Shown one piece after another: positions 1 to 6,508 of a stretch of 11,043 bases of DNA. Source of the DNA: Pseudomonadota bacterium (GTDB taxonomy: Bacteria; Pseudomonadota; Gammaproteobacteria; Burkholderiales; Thiobacillaceae). The position numbers were made by a program, and so were the translations under genes. Numbering within the stretch: the stretch's first letter is position 1; every line of letters starts with the position of its first letter. Below the pieces are notes generated by a model. That model saw nothing but the letters and a program-made list of their open reading frames with translations. It ran no database searches and was not told where the DNA came from. The stretch spans positions 1 to 11,043 of the forward strand of contig JAKBJA010000146.1 in assembly GCA_021836225.1 (NCBI GenBank), read 5' to 3'.

Positions 1-183
1 CCAAAATCTTCGCCGGGATGACCGCCCCCATATGTCGTACCTGCTCGCGTCGTCAGAAAACCGCGTAGATACAGCATTTCAGGGGTGTCGGTCATCCCAT
101 TTCTCCGTAGGATTTACCGGAAGAGCCGAAAAAAGAAACACTTCCAATGCCCTGGTCCGTGCCGTCCTCAAAGAGTATTTAGC

Positions 184-1599
184 GTGAAGGTCGACATCGA
201 GCTTGACCGCAGCAGCGGTATTCCGCTTACTGATCAGATTGTCGACGGCATCGTTCGATGGTTACAGCGTGGCGTGGCCAGTTCTGGTGTGAAGCTGCCG
301 TCGATTCGGCAGTTCGCAACCGATCAGGGCGTCAGCCGTTACCCAGTAATTGATGCTTATGATCGCTTGGTCGCACTCGGCTACATCGAATCTCGGCCCG
401 GCTCCGGGTTTTACGTGGCAAACCATCGCAAGCAGCATGCAGCTGCGGCACTGGGTCTTGCAGATCCACGCCGCGCCGAGGACGAATCGGAACACATCCT
501 CGAACAGCTCAACCACCCCAGCGACTCGCTAAAACTTGGTAGCGGATTCATCCCGGACGCATGGCGCGATAAGGAGGGTCTCGGAAGAGCGATCCGCCAT
601 GTGTCGCGTGTAGAGAGTACGAATCTAGTCGATTACGCGACGCAACGCGGTTCTTCCGCACTGTGCGCGCATCTTCTACACCGTGTTGCACAGTTGGGTA
701 TCGAGGCGCAGCCCTCGCAGATTTTGCTAACCCAAGGTGCCAGCCAAGCTCTTGATCTGCTGATTCGTTACATCCTCAAGCCGGGTGACACGATGTTCGT
801 GGAGGACCCGGGCTACTACAGCCTATACGGTCTGCTCAAGCTGCATGGAGTCAATCTTGTTGGGATTCCTCGCACACACACCGGACCGGACCTCGATGTT
901 CTGCAAGCGCAGTTGAAAAGGCATCGCCCCAAGCTTTTCTTCATCAACACGGTGTTTCACAACCCGACGGGTACGACCGTCTCACCGCAGGTCGCTTTCC
1001 GCCTGCTGGAGATGGCACGCGAGAACGGAATAACGATAGTTGAAGATGACATTTACGCCGACTACCAGGCGACGCCGACCGAACGTCTCGCGACACTCGA
1101 TCAGCTTGAGCACGTCATCTACATAGGCGGGCTATCGAAAACCCTTTCGTCTTCGTTGCGGGTCGGCTACGTGCTCGCCTCGTCCACAATTATCAAGGAC
1201 CTAGCCGACATCAAGATGCTGACGAGTCTTGGAAACTCGCGCTTTTCCGAAGCGGTCGTGGCCACGATGCTCGAACGCGGCACGTACCGAAAGTATCTAG
1301 AGAAACTACGACTGCGGATTCAATGCGCGATGGGATCAACGATTCAGGTGCTAGAAGGCTGTGGCTGGGAAGTATTCGAGAAGTCTGGCGGCGGTACGTT
1401 TATCTGGGCACGCCTGCCCCATATTGCTGATTCCGCTCGCTTGGTTGAGTGTGGCGCGCCGCTCGGAGTGACAATCGCGCCCGGCAAGTATTTTCGACCG
1501 CATTCCGAAGAATGCCCCTGGATTCGCATCAACGTTGCATTTTCTGGCGATCCGCGTGCACGAACGTTCTTCGAGACTGCAGCTTTGCTCAAGCCCTAA
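184..1599 (+). CDS. MocR/GntR-family transcriptional regulator with PLP-dependent aminotransferase-like domain
   Basis: MocR-type regulators join an N-terminal GntR winged helix to a fold-type I aminotransferase domain that senses pyridoxal phosphate or an amino compound. Numbered from the GTG at 184 (471 aa), the DNA-binding part spans about residues 1-80, with KLPSIRQFA and a wing ending GYIESRPGSGFYV. The aminotransferase part shows FHNPTG, EDDIYADY (about 287-294) and SKTLSSSLRVGY with the presumed PLP lysine at 319, so the cofactor site looks intact. The frame opens at GTG 85, but the stretch 85-183 gives a basic, atypical N-terminus; GTG 184 follows AAAGAG at suitable spacing and starts where family members usually do. 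It is rightward, opposite to the conjugation genes, with more A/T-rich codons, suggesting separate origin. Target genes are not in the window; MocR genes are often divergent from theirs, which would lie off the left edge. Specific role (for example PdxR-like) cannot be assigned. Confidence 0.88.
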   Translation: MKVDIELDRSSGIPLTDQIVDGIVRWLQRGVASSGVKLPSIRQFATDQGVSRYPVIDAYDRLVALGYIESRPGSGFYVANHRKQHAAAALGLADPRRAEDESEHILEQLNHPSDSLKLGSGFIPDAWRDKEGLGRAIRHVSRVESTNLVDYATQRGSSALCAHLLHRVAQLGIEAQPSQILLTQGASQALDLLIRYILKPGDTMFVEDPGYYSLYGLLKLHGVNLVGIPRTHTGPDLDVLQAQLKRHRPKLFFINTVFHNPTGTTVSPQVAFRLLEMARENGITIVEDDIYADYQATPTERLATLDQLEHVIYIGGLSKTLSSSLRVGYVLASSTIIKDLADIKMLTSLGNSRFSEAVVATMLERGTYRKYLEKLRLRIQCAMGSTIQVLEGCGWEVFEKSGGGTFIWARLPHIADSARLVECGAPLGVTIAPGKYFRPHSEECPWIRINVAFSGDPRARTFFETAALLKP

Positions 1600-1604
1600 G
1601 AGGG

Positions 1605-1800
1605 GAGGGGGGATAGAGTCCAAGGTGCAGTCGCCTGTCGCTATGGTGCACCAGGGCATCGAATGTTCTGGTTGCTAGTTGTAGAGTGCTTGCTCCAAGA
1701 TGTCTAGGGCGAAGTCCGTTCGCATGGAGTGACTGTTCCGCCCCCACGATGCGCCTGACGTACACATCGATCACAGACGCTACCAAAGATATCCTGCGCA
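1605..1800 (-). pseudogene. Degraded IS3-family transposase (OrfB catalytic-core fragment)
   Basis: Read leftward, this stretch carries pieces of the DDE core of an IS3-family OrfB in several frames. VIDVYVRRIVG (about 1742-1774) matches the segment around the first catalytic Asp. In another frame SMRTDFALDILEQALYN follows, then an in-frame TAG. The first frame resumes with DALVHHSDR (about 1626-1652), the block around the second Asp, and is lost again right after. At least two frameshifts and one stop therefore break it. No OrfA, C-terminal Glu region or terminal inverted repeats are recognisable, so only an internal relic remains. It sits between the MocR gene and the relaxase 3' end and probably marks an old insertion or rearrangement joining cargo to the backbone. 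The subgroup cannot be told from this length. Confidence 0.78.
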
Positions 1801-2093
1801 CCCTGTTTGCGGCCCTTGTTGACGGCTCATACGGTACGGCACCAATGCCACCATGCATTGATGCACGCGAAAGCGCAGCTAGTTGCCGTCGTCGATGAGC
1901 GGCTCCACCGTTTCGCCGAGGGCCTCGAGGAACGACGCTTCCATGGTGCGGCTGTGGAACATATGGGAGTGTTAGTGAATGGGCGGTCATCACGCGGTGG
2001 ACTGCTGATCGAGTTCGCGAACATACGAGCACCTGAAATAGCGCTGACGCAGACCATGCTGCTGAAGCCAAAAACCGAAACCGCATGAGCGTA
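1801..2093. other. Gene-poor spacer between IS relic and relaxase 3' end
   Basis: I see no convincing gene here. The only tidy frame is a 27-codon leftward one starting ATG at about 1962 and ending TAG at 1879-1881, whose product ends in an acidic stretch (VEPLIDDGN); it has no clear ribosome site and I do not recognise it. It could be the 3' end of a truncated gene. The stretch may hold further eroded IS sequence, as the IS relic begins right beside it. Confidence 0.35.
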
Positions 2094-4052
2094 TCAGCAA
2101 ATGGATGCACCACGATGTCGCCCAATCTGCCACGATACTCCGCCGCCGCGCACCGTTGCGGCGATCTGTTGCCCCAACCGTTGCTCGATAGACGGCTTCC
2201 ACGGAACCAGGCTGAACCCCAAGCCGTCATCGAGCATCGCATAGCGCCCACTGGCGAGCGTAACGTTGCGCCGGTAGATGCCCACCACGGGTTGCCCTTC
2301 GGACACCGGCCGATGCTCCAGGCCTGTTTCGGCGGTAATGTCCTTAGCTGCCTGCGTCAGTTCCCGCTTGCGCAGCGTGCCCAGCAGGTTCCGGGCGAGG
2401 ATCACGCGCTGCCCGTGCCGCTCGGCCAATCCCTGTTCGGCCAGGAAGTCGGCGCGCTGCTGCATCGCCTGCTTGGCCTCGCCGCCAAAGCCCAGGTCCC
2501 CGAACCCCTTGCCACCGCCGATCAATTGCTGGTCCAGCCAAGTCGCACCGATGATGCGGGCCTGCCGCTCAATCGGCAGGTGCGATTTCAGCTCTACCGC
2601 GACGCTGCCGCCCAGGCGCTGCACATCGTACTGACGGCCGCGTTCGGCCAAATCATTGGGCACACGCCAGACGCCTTCGGCTTCGCGCTCCACAATGCCG
2701 GCGCGGCGCAGAGCTTCGAGCCTCCGCACATGCGCCGCTACCACCTCACGCGGATCACGGTCGGGCGTGGCCTGACCTTGTGAGACGGCCAAATGATGAT
2801 CGGTGCGGTACACGCCATCGACGGCCAGTCCGATGATGTTCCGGTCGGCCGCACGCACGTCGGTCGAGCCTTTCACCTCCACCACGGCGCCGGTCGGATA
2901 ATGCTCCAGCTCCGATCGCGTCGGTAGCCCAACGTAGTATGCCTTGCCGTCCGTGCCATCGACGATCAGATAGCCTTTGTCATGCAGCTCGTCCGCCAAC
3001 CCCTTGCCGACAACGCGACCGACGATGGAGCGGCCATCTTCGCTGGGCTGGAACACGGCCAGATCGCGCTGCCGGCCGCTCATGGCGCGCTGCATGGTGC
3101 GGATGATGTCGCCACGCTCGCCCATGGTCCGTAGTGTGGATTCGGCGTCTGGGTGGATAGTCCATGTCCCAGGCTGCTGCACGCTCGCCAGGCCCATGCG
3201 CTGCAAATGCTGCAGGCGGCCGATCAGCATTTGCCGCTGGCGTTGCAGCCGCGGCTCGGCCAGCTTCTCCGAACGCACAAAACCATCTACGGCCAAGCGT
3301 TGCAAGGTGCGGTCCAATCCCGTCCACCGCTCCTGATCGACTTCGCGCTGCATGGCGCACTGGATCTCCAGCTCGGTACGCGGCCCCAGCCATTCGGTCG
3401 CCAGCTCTGACGCCCGCCGACGCATCCCCTCGGCGATGTAGTCGCGGGAAATGATGAGATCTTTGCCTACGTCGTCCTTCCCGCGCAGGACGACGTGCGT
3501 GTGCGGGTTGTCGGTGTTCCAGTGATCCACCGCCACCCAGTCCAGCCGCGTGCCCAGGTCGGCCTCCAGACGTGCCATCAGATGCCGGGTGTAGGTGCGC
3601 AGGTCGTCGAGCTGTTCCGCGTCTTCCGGCGAGACGATGAAGCGGAAATGGTGCCGATCCTCGCGCCCGTGTTCCTCGAAAGCGGCGGTGTCCGCCGCGT
3701 CGGTTGTCGGGCCGTAGGCATGGCCCGGCCCGCTTTGGCTATCCACCCCTTCGCGTTCGATGTAGCGCAGGTGCGCGGTGGTCGAACGCGGCCCAGCCTT
3801 GGCCAGATTGACCAGTCGCGCCTTGATCATCACGCGACGGGCGCTTGGCGTGAGCGAGGCCCCGGCGAAGCGGGCCGCGACATGGCCGCGCCCCAGCCGG
3901 GAACCGGGCCGATGGCCGACTTTGCCGACCGTCTTGCCGAGTTCGGCGCCGGCCTTGTTGGTCTGCCGCATCACCTTGTTGATGAAGGCATCGCCGCGCT
4001 GTCTCGGCGCACTAGGTCGCGCCCGGAAACGGTCGTCGTCTTGATTGCTCAT
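2094..4052 (-). CDS. rlxS: Conjugative relaxase, VirD2/RlxS-like with DUF3363 C-terminal region
   Basis: The relaxase nicks the element at oriT, stays bound to the 5' end and pilots the strand to the recipient. The product is 652 aa. The N-terminus is basic and hydrophilic. A relaxase domain at about residues 85-230 has the candidate catalytic tyrosine in HLRYIER (Tyr97), HHFRFIVSPEDA (134-145) and the three-histidine metal motif HWNTDNPHTHVVLRG (His177, His184, His186). The remaining two-thirds match the DUF3363 relaxases of ICEs through to the PWKPSIEQRLGQQIA block near the C-terminus, so it appears full length. The frame stays open upstream to 4178, but ATG 4052 is preceded by GGAG five to nine bases away and gives the usual MSNQDDDRFR start. 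Its upstream neighbour, across 319 gene-free bases, is the TraF-like peptidase. Downstream is an IS relic instead of traG/trb genes. Family call is secure; the symbol is by analogy. Confidence 0.93.
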   Translation of the reverse strand: MSNQDDDRFRARPSAPRQRGDAFINKVMRQTNKAGAELGKTVGKVGHRPGSRLGRGHVAARFAGASLTPSARRVMIKARLVNLAKAGPRSTTAHLRYIEREGVDSQSGPGHAYGPTTDAADTAAFEEHGREDRHHFRFIVSPEDAEQLDDLRTYTRHLMARLEADLGTRLDWVAVDHWNTDNPHTHVVLRGKDDVGKDLIISRDYIAEGMRRRASELATEWLGPRTELEIQCAMQREVDQERWTGLDRTLQRLAVDGFVRSEKLAEPRLQRQRQMLIGRLQHLQRMGLASVQQPGTWTIHPDAESTLRTMGERGDIIRTMQRAMSGRQRDLAVFQPSEDGRSIVGRVVGKGLADELHDKGYLIVDGTDGKAYYVGLPTRSELEHYPTGAVVEVKGSTDVRAADRNIIGLAVDGVYRTDHHLAVSQGQATPDRDPREVVAAHVRRLEALRRAGIVEREAEGVWRVPNDLAERGRQYDVQRLGGSVAVELKSHLPIERQARIIGATWLDQQLIGGGKGFGDLGFGGEAKQAMQQRADFLAEQGLAERHGQRVILARNLLGTLRKRELTQAAKDITAETGLEHRPVSEGQPVVGIYRRNVTLASGRYAMLDDGLGFSLVPWKPSIEQRLGQQIAATVRGGGVSWQIGRHRGASIC

Positions 4053-4110
4053 GTGGTGTCTCCATCCAAGATCGGCGCAGTCCAGCGAGTGAAGCACGCG
4101 CCTTCGCCAA

Positions 4111-4230
4111 TGCCGGTGCGGCATTGCGCACTCTCGCGGCACGCCGCTGCCCCTTGGCGCGTGCCGCGCCACTCCCATGTGCAGACAAGGTTTTCAAGCG
4201 GCCGGGTGCCGCGTCCTTTTATCTTGCCCT
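4111..4230. other. Candidate origin of transfer (oriT)
   Basis: The 319 bases between the peptidase and relaxase genes hold no convincing gene but are rich in dyad symmetry. TGCCG-GTG-CGGCA lies at 4111-4123. A perfect 10-bp inverted repeat, CGCGGCACGC at 4135-4144 and GCGTGCCGCG at 4159-4168, follows with a 14-base spacer. Some 50 bases on, TTATCTTGCCCT (4219-4230) resembles the ATCCTG-C nick region of IncP/VirD2-type relaxases with one changed base. In MOBP systems oriT commonly lies just upstream of the relaxase gene with an inverted repeat beside nic. The nick site and strand are inferred, not shown. Confidence 0.42.
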
Positions 4231-4328
4231 CCGTCTTTTCCGATCGCTGGCGCGACCGGCCTCGACGGGCGGGCTGCGATGGTCTGCACGGGTGAAGCAC
4301 CGCAACCGCAGGCTGTGACGCAAGCGAT

Positions 4329-4345
4329 GTGCAGTGGGGCTGCAC
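4329..4345. repeat. Short perfect inverted repeat downstream of traF-like gene
   Basis: GTGCAG at 4329-4334 and CTGCAC at 4340-4345 form a 6-bp dyad with a 5-base loop, 27 bases beyond the peptidase stop codon. No T-run follows on either strand, so it is a weak terminator candidate at best; it could be a protein-binding dyad of the adjacent oriT region. Confidence 0.35.
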
Positions 4346-4371
4346 GAAGAACGGCATGCCGCGCTGCACGT

Positions 4372-4896
4372 TCATGGCGTGTCCCACGTCCATAACGGCT
4401 GCGCGCTGCCGATCACGGCGGAGACAGCAATGGGACCGAAGTAGCGGCTGTCGAATGACGCCGGATTGGTTGCGCTGAGCAGGAACAGCTCGCCGTCGCG
4501 AAGCGGTCGGCACTGCTGCCAGGCTGACAGTGGACGGCCACGCCCATCGACGCTATGGACGCCAGCGACCGCCACGTCGTCGATGCGAACGATGTGCTTC
4601 TCGATGCACACCTGCTGCGGCGACATCGCGCCGATGCGCTTGAGCAGCGGGATGCGCTCGGGCAGGTAGCCGCGCTGCGCAGCCAGCGCGGCGGCGTCTG
4701 CCGGAAGCCGGGCGAGCACGATGCTGTCGACGTGCAGCGAGTCGGGCGGGCTGATGCGGTACCAGCCGCGTGGCACGCTGTCACTCGGGTTGTAGACGAG
4801 GCGCGCAACGGGCGCATGGTCGGACGGCCAGGCGAGCGCAGCGATGCCAAGGACGGTGAATAGTACGACGGCCCAGCGATGGACGCGAGTGTTCAT
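4372..4896 (-). CDS. traF: TraF-like S26-family signal peptidase (conjugal transfer)
   Basis: TraF-type peptidases mature and cyclise the conjugative pilin, acting at the inner membrane with a Ser-Lys dyad. The protein has 174 residues, a normal size. A hydrophobic N-terminal segment (about residues 8-23, WAVVLFTVLGIAALAW) is the expected membrane anchor or signal. YNPSDSVPRGWY follows at 35-46, matching the S-x-P-x-G nucleophile block, with Ser40 (less likely Ser38) as nucleophile. LLKRIGA supplies the general-base Lys86, and later blocks (SVDGRGRPL, GELFLLSATNPASFDSRYFGPI, about 115-156) are typical S26 motifs. The start overlaps the DUF2840 stop by ATGA and has GAGG upstream, so translation is probably coupled. 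It is last in the parA block; pilin and trb genes are not in the window. Confidence 0.9.
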   Translation of the reverse strand: MNTRVHRWAVVLFTVLGIAALAWPSDHAPVARLVYNPSDSVPRGWYRISPPDSLHVDSIVLARLPADAAALAAQRGYLPERIPLLKRIGAMSPQQVCIEKHIVRIDDVAVAGVHSVDGRGRPLSAWQQCRPLRDGELFLLSATNPASFDSRYFGPIAVSAVIGSAQPLWTWDTP

Positions 4897-5426
4897 CGCA
4901 ACACCTCGCCCGCGAGGTAGGCCGCGTGCCGTTCTGCGGTGTAGACCGGCAGTGGCAGGCGCGCAGTCAGCCGGTTGCCCAACGTGCGCCAGTACGCGGG
5001 CGACACCGCTGCCGGATCGATGCCGAGCGTTTCGATGGCGTCGATCTGTGGCAGCACTGACTGCACGTGCTGTTCGCCTTCGGCGCGCAGCAGCAGACGC
5101 GCGCCCGGTCGGATTCCTGCGATGCGCTGAATGTCATCGAGCGGTGAGCAGGCCTGCAAAATCATGAGCTGCCAGCGCGTCGTACCATAGTCGTTGGACT
5201 CCCAGCGTACGCGGCAGAACACAGCCGCCGGTGTGAAGATCGCGCTGCGCCGCCAGCGGTCCAGTCGCAGCTCGCGCAGCGGATGACCGAAGCGCAGGTA
5301 GAGGTTGGTCCGGTGTTCGACGAAAGCCAGCGACACGCGTGTCAGTGGCGTGTCGTTCGCAACGCTCGATAGCACGGTGCGCGGTGTGGGAAGGCTCTCG
5401 CTCGCGGCCTGTTGGACCGCGTTCAT
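4893..5426 (-). CDS. DUF2840 family protein
   Basis: A 177-aa protein matching DUF2840, a family of unknown function found almost only in ICEs and related plasmids between ParA and the TraF-like peptidase. Recognisable blocks are LYLRFGHPLRELRLDRWRR (about 42-60), CRVRWESNDYGTTRWQLMIL (71-90), IRPGARLLLRAEGEQHV (105-121) and SPAYWRTLGNRLTARLPLP (142-160). There is no signal peptide or membrane segment, so it should be cytoplasmic. Its ATG overlaps the upstream RHH gene's stop by four bases and has GGAGAAG before it; its own stop overlaps the traF start in the same way. The position between partition and pilus-maturation genes suggests a maintenance or transfer accessory role, but this is inference. 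Length is typical and nothing looks damaged. Confidence 0.88.
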   Translation of the reverse strand: MNAVQQAASESLPTPRTVLSSVANDTPLTRVSLAFVEHRTNLYLRFGHPLRELRLDRWRRSAIFTPAAVFCRVRWESNDYGTTRWQLMILQACSPLDDIQRIAGIRPGARLLLRAEGEQHVQSVLPQIDAIETLGIDPAAVSPAYWRTLGNRLTARLPLPVYTAERHAAYLAGEVLR

Positions 5427-5668
5427 TGCGGCTTCTCCGGGAATTCATCTTCTAGCAGTGCACGCAGCATTTCTGCCACAGTGAGGCCGCGTGTGAAGGC
5501 CTCGATCTTGATGCGGGCGCGCAGCGCCGGCGTCACGTCGAGGGTCAAGCGGGCGGTGTAGAGATCGGTTTTTCCGATGTCTGCACCATCGCCCTGGCGC
5601 ACCCAGGCGTCGGCCTGCGGATTGGCTGGCGGACGCGCACCGATGGCGACGCGTTTCCCATTCTTCAT
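5423..5668 (-). CDS. Small ribbon-helix-helix protein, probable ParA partner
   Basis: An 81-residue protein directly after parA. The N-terminal ~33 residues are basic or polar and look unstructured. Residues about 34-78 (TDLYTARLTLDVTPALRARI, then EAFTRGLTVAEMLRALLEDEF) fit a beta strand followed by two helices, the ribbon-helix-helix fold of small centromere-binding and repressor proteins such as the partners of short ParA proteins. Its ATG overlaps the parA stop (ATGA) with AGGATGG upstream, and it overlaps DUF2840 likewise. A small RHH protein co-expressed with a P-loop ParA is the usual arrangement for a type Ib-like partition pair, where it would bind a nearby centromere and repress the operon. 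The role is from fold and context; DNA binding is not shown. Confidence 0.72.
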   Translation of the reverse strand: MKNGKRVAIGARPPANPQADAWVRQGDGADIGKTDLYTARLTLDVTPALRARIKIEAFTRGLTVAEMLRALLEDEFPEKPQ

Positions 5669-6303
5669 GGCGCCATCCTCAATACTTCAGCGGCGAGCGC
5701 CGCGATCTCGCGCGCGGCATTGCTTTCTGCGTCGAGTTCGCGAGCGAGCTGACCGCTGGCCACGCTGTCGGCGAACACGATACGCTGGCGAACTTCCGAC
5801 AACAGCGATGGCAATGGTTGATCGGTGAGCGCATTGCGTGCCTCGCGCCCGATCACTGTGGTGCTGACACGCCGGTTGATGACGAAGGTCGCGCGCAGCG
5901 CTGGCCGGAACACCTGCGCTTCGCGAATCAGCGACACCATCTCGGCGCTGGCCCATACGTCGTAGGGACTTGGCTGAACGGGAATCAGCACCAGGTCCGC
6001 CGCGAGCAGCGCGGAGCGCGCGAGGGCGGCAATTCGGGGTGGGCCATCCATGACGATGTGATCGCAGCGCCTGGCGAGTTCTGGCGCTTCCTGATGCAAG
6101 GTTTCCCGTGCCAGACCTACGGCGCTGAACAATCTTGGCAAACCGTTCTGACTGCGGCGCTGGGTCCAATCGAGTGCCGAACCTTGCGGATCGGCATCGA
6201 TCAGGATCACTGAGCTGCCTTGCATGGCCAGCTCACCCGCGAGGTGCGTGGCGAGCGTCGTTTTGCCGACCCCGCCTTTCTGGTTGAGCAGCGCGATAAT
6301 CAT
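5665..6303 (-). CDS. parA: ParA-family partition ATPase
   Basis: ParA ATPases bind the nucleoid non-specifically and distribute DNA through ATP-dependent interplay with a centromere-binding partner. The product is 212 aa, the size of small plasmid ParA/MinD-like proteins without an N-terminal HTH. It has a deviant Walker A, KGGVGKTT at residues 9-16, including the signature first lysine. VILIDADPQGSALDW supplies the A' aspartates, HIVMDGPP the Walker B-like region, and VLIPVQPSPYDVWAS a characteristic ParA block. The frame is open to 6336, but ATG 6303 gives the normal MIIALLNQKGG start with AAAGG upstream. It heads the coupled block with the RHH protein, DUF2840 and traF. The perfect DnaA box and the AT-rich origin-like segment lie immediately upstream, so partition and replication control may share DNA. 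Confidence 0.94.
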   Translation of the reverse strand: MIIALLNQKGGVGKTTLATHLAGELAMQGSSVILIDADPQGSALDWTQRRSQNGLPRLFSAVGLARETLHQEAPELARRCDHIVMDGPPRIAALARSALLAADLVLIPVQPSPYDVWASAEMVSLIREAQVFRPALRATFVINRRVSTTVIGREARNALTDQPLPSLLSEVRQRIVFADSVASGQLARELDAESNAAREIAALAAEVLRMAP

Positions 6304-6328
6304 GATGCGCTGCCTTTCGCGCGCCGAT

Positions 6329-6337
6329 TTATCCACA
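6329..6337. promoter_or_regulatory. DnaA box
   Basis: TTATCCACA is an exact match to the consensus DnaA box (TTATNCACA). It lies 26 bases upstream of the parA start and about 100 bases from the iterons. A near match, TTTTCCACA, lies at 6516-6524 on the other side of the iterons, inside the last codons of repA. One exact 9-mer could be chance, but the position beside an AT-rich stretch and iterons makes a function plausible. Confidence 0.6.
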
Positions 6338-6442
6338 GCGCGCAGGGTCTTTTTATCGTTAGTTTTATAGATTCAAAGTTAGAAACTAAGTTAAGAGGCG
6401 CCGAGACCAGCACCACACAATACTTTGCGGCCTGTTCGTACT

Positions 6443-6502
6443 CCTGATAGCACGACAGCGCTGCGCCTGATAGCACGAGGATTTCTACTCCTGATAGCAC
6501 GA
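6443..6502. repeat. Three 13-bp direct repeats (iterons)
   Basis: CCTGATAGCACGA occurs three times without mismatch at 6443-6455, 6466-6478 and 6490-6502. Starts are 23 and 24 bases apart, about two helical turns, so binding sites would face the same side of the helix. The first and third copies share a longer match (TACTCCTGATAGCACGA). They end six bases from the repA stop codon. Spacing, exactness and neighbour fit binding sites for the RepA protein. Confidence 0.82.
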
Positions 6503-6508
6503 GCGGAT

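Larger units (their letters stand above)
6304..6508. other. Candidate replication origin (oriV) with iterons, AT-rich stretch and DnaA box
   Basis: The repA-parA intergenic region combines the parts of an iteron origin: a DnaA box (6329-6337), a markedly A/T-rich stretch at about 6350-6395 in an otherwise GC-rich sequence, and three iterons (6443-6502). The A/T-rich part includes a dyad, TTAGTTT at 6359-6365 and AAACTAA at 6383-6389, and could serve as the unwinding element. It probably also holds the promoter of the leftward parA block, although I could not fix a convincing -35/-10 pair. Replicating ICEs use such origins only while excised. Function is inferred from layout. Confidence 0.6.

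Noticed and set aside
1589..2251. 220-codon - strand frame treated as an intact gene
   Set aside because: It overlaps the relaxase end and joins fragments of a frameshifted IS3 transposase; only the relic within it is supported.
2085..2783. 232-codon + strand frame opposite the relaxase 3' part
   Set aside because: Antisense to conserved DUF3363 sequence; no family resemblance and no ribosome site.
3495..4295. 266-codon open frame on the + strand opposite the relaxase 5' half
   Set aside because: It is antisense to a clear relaxase domain, its composition is Arg/Ala/Pro-rich as expected of GC-rich shadow frames, and it has no recognisable domain.
4049..4513. 154-codon - strand frame across the traF-relaxase gap
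   Set aside because: It overlaps the 3' end of the peptidase gene in another frame, has no domain and no good ribosome site, and the region is better explained as a cis-acting oriT candidate.
6443..6502. CRISPR array
   Set aside because: Only three 13-base repeats with 10-11 base spacers, no cas genes; spacing of 23-24 bases fits iterons.
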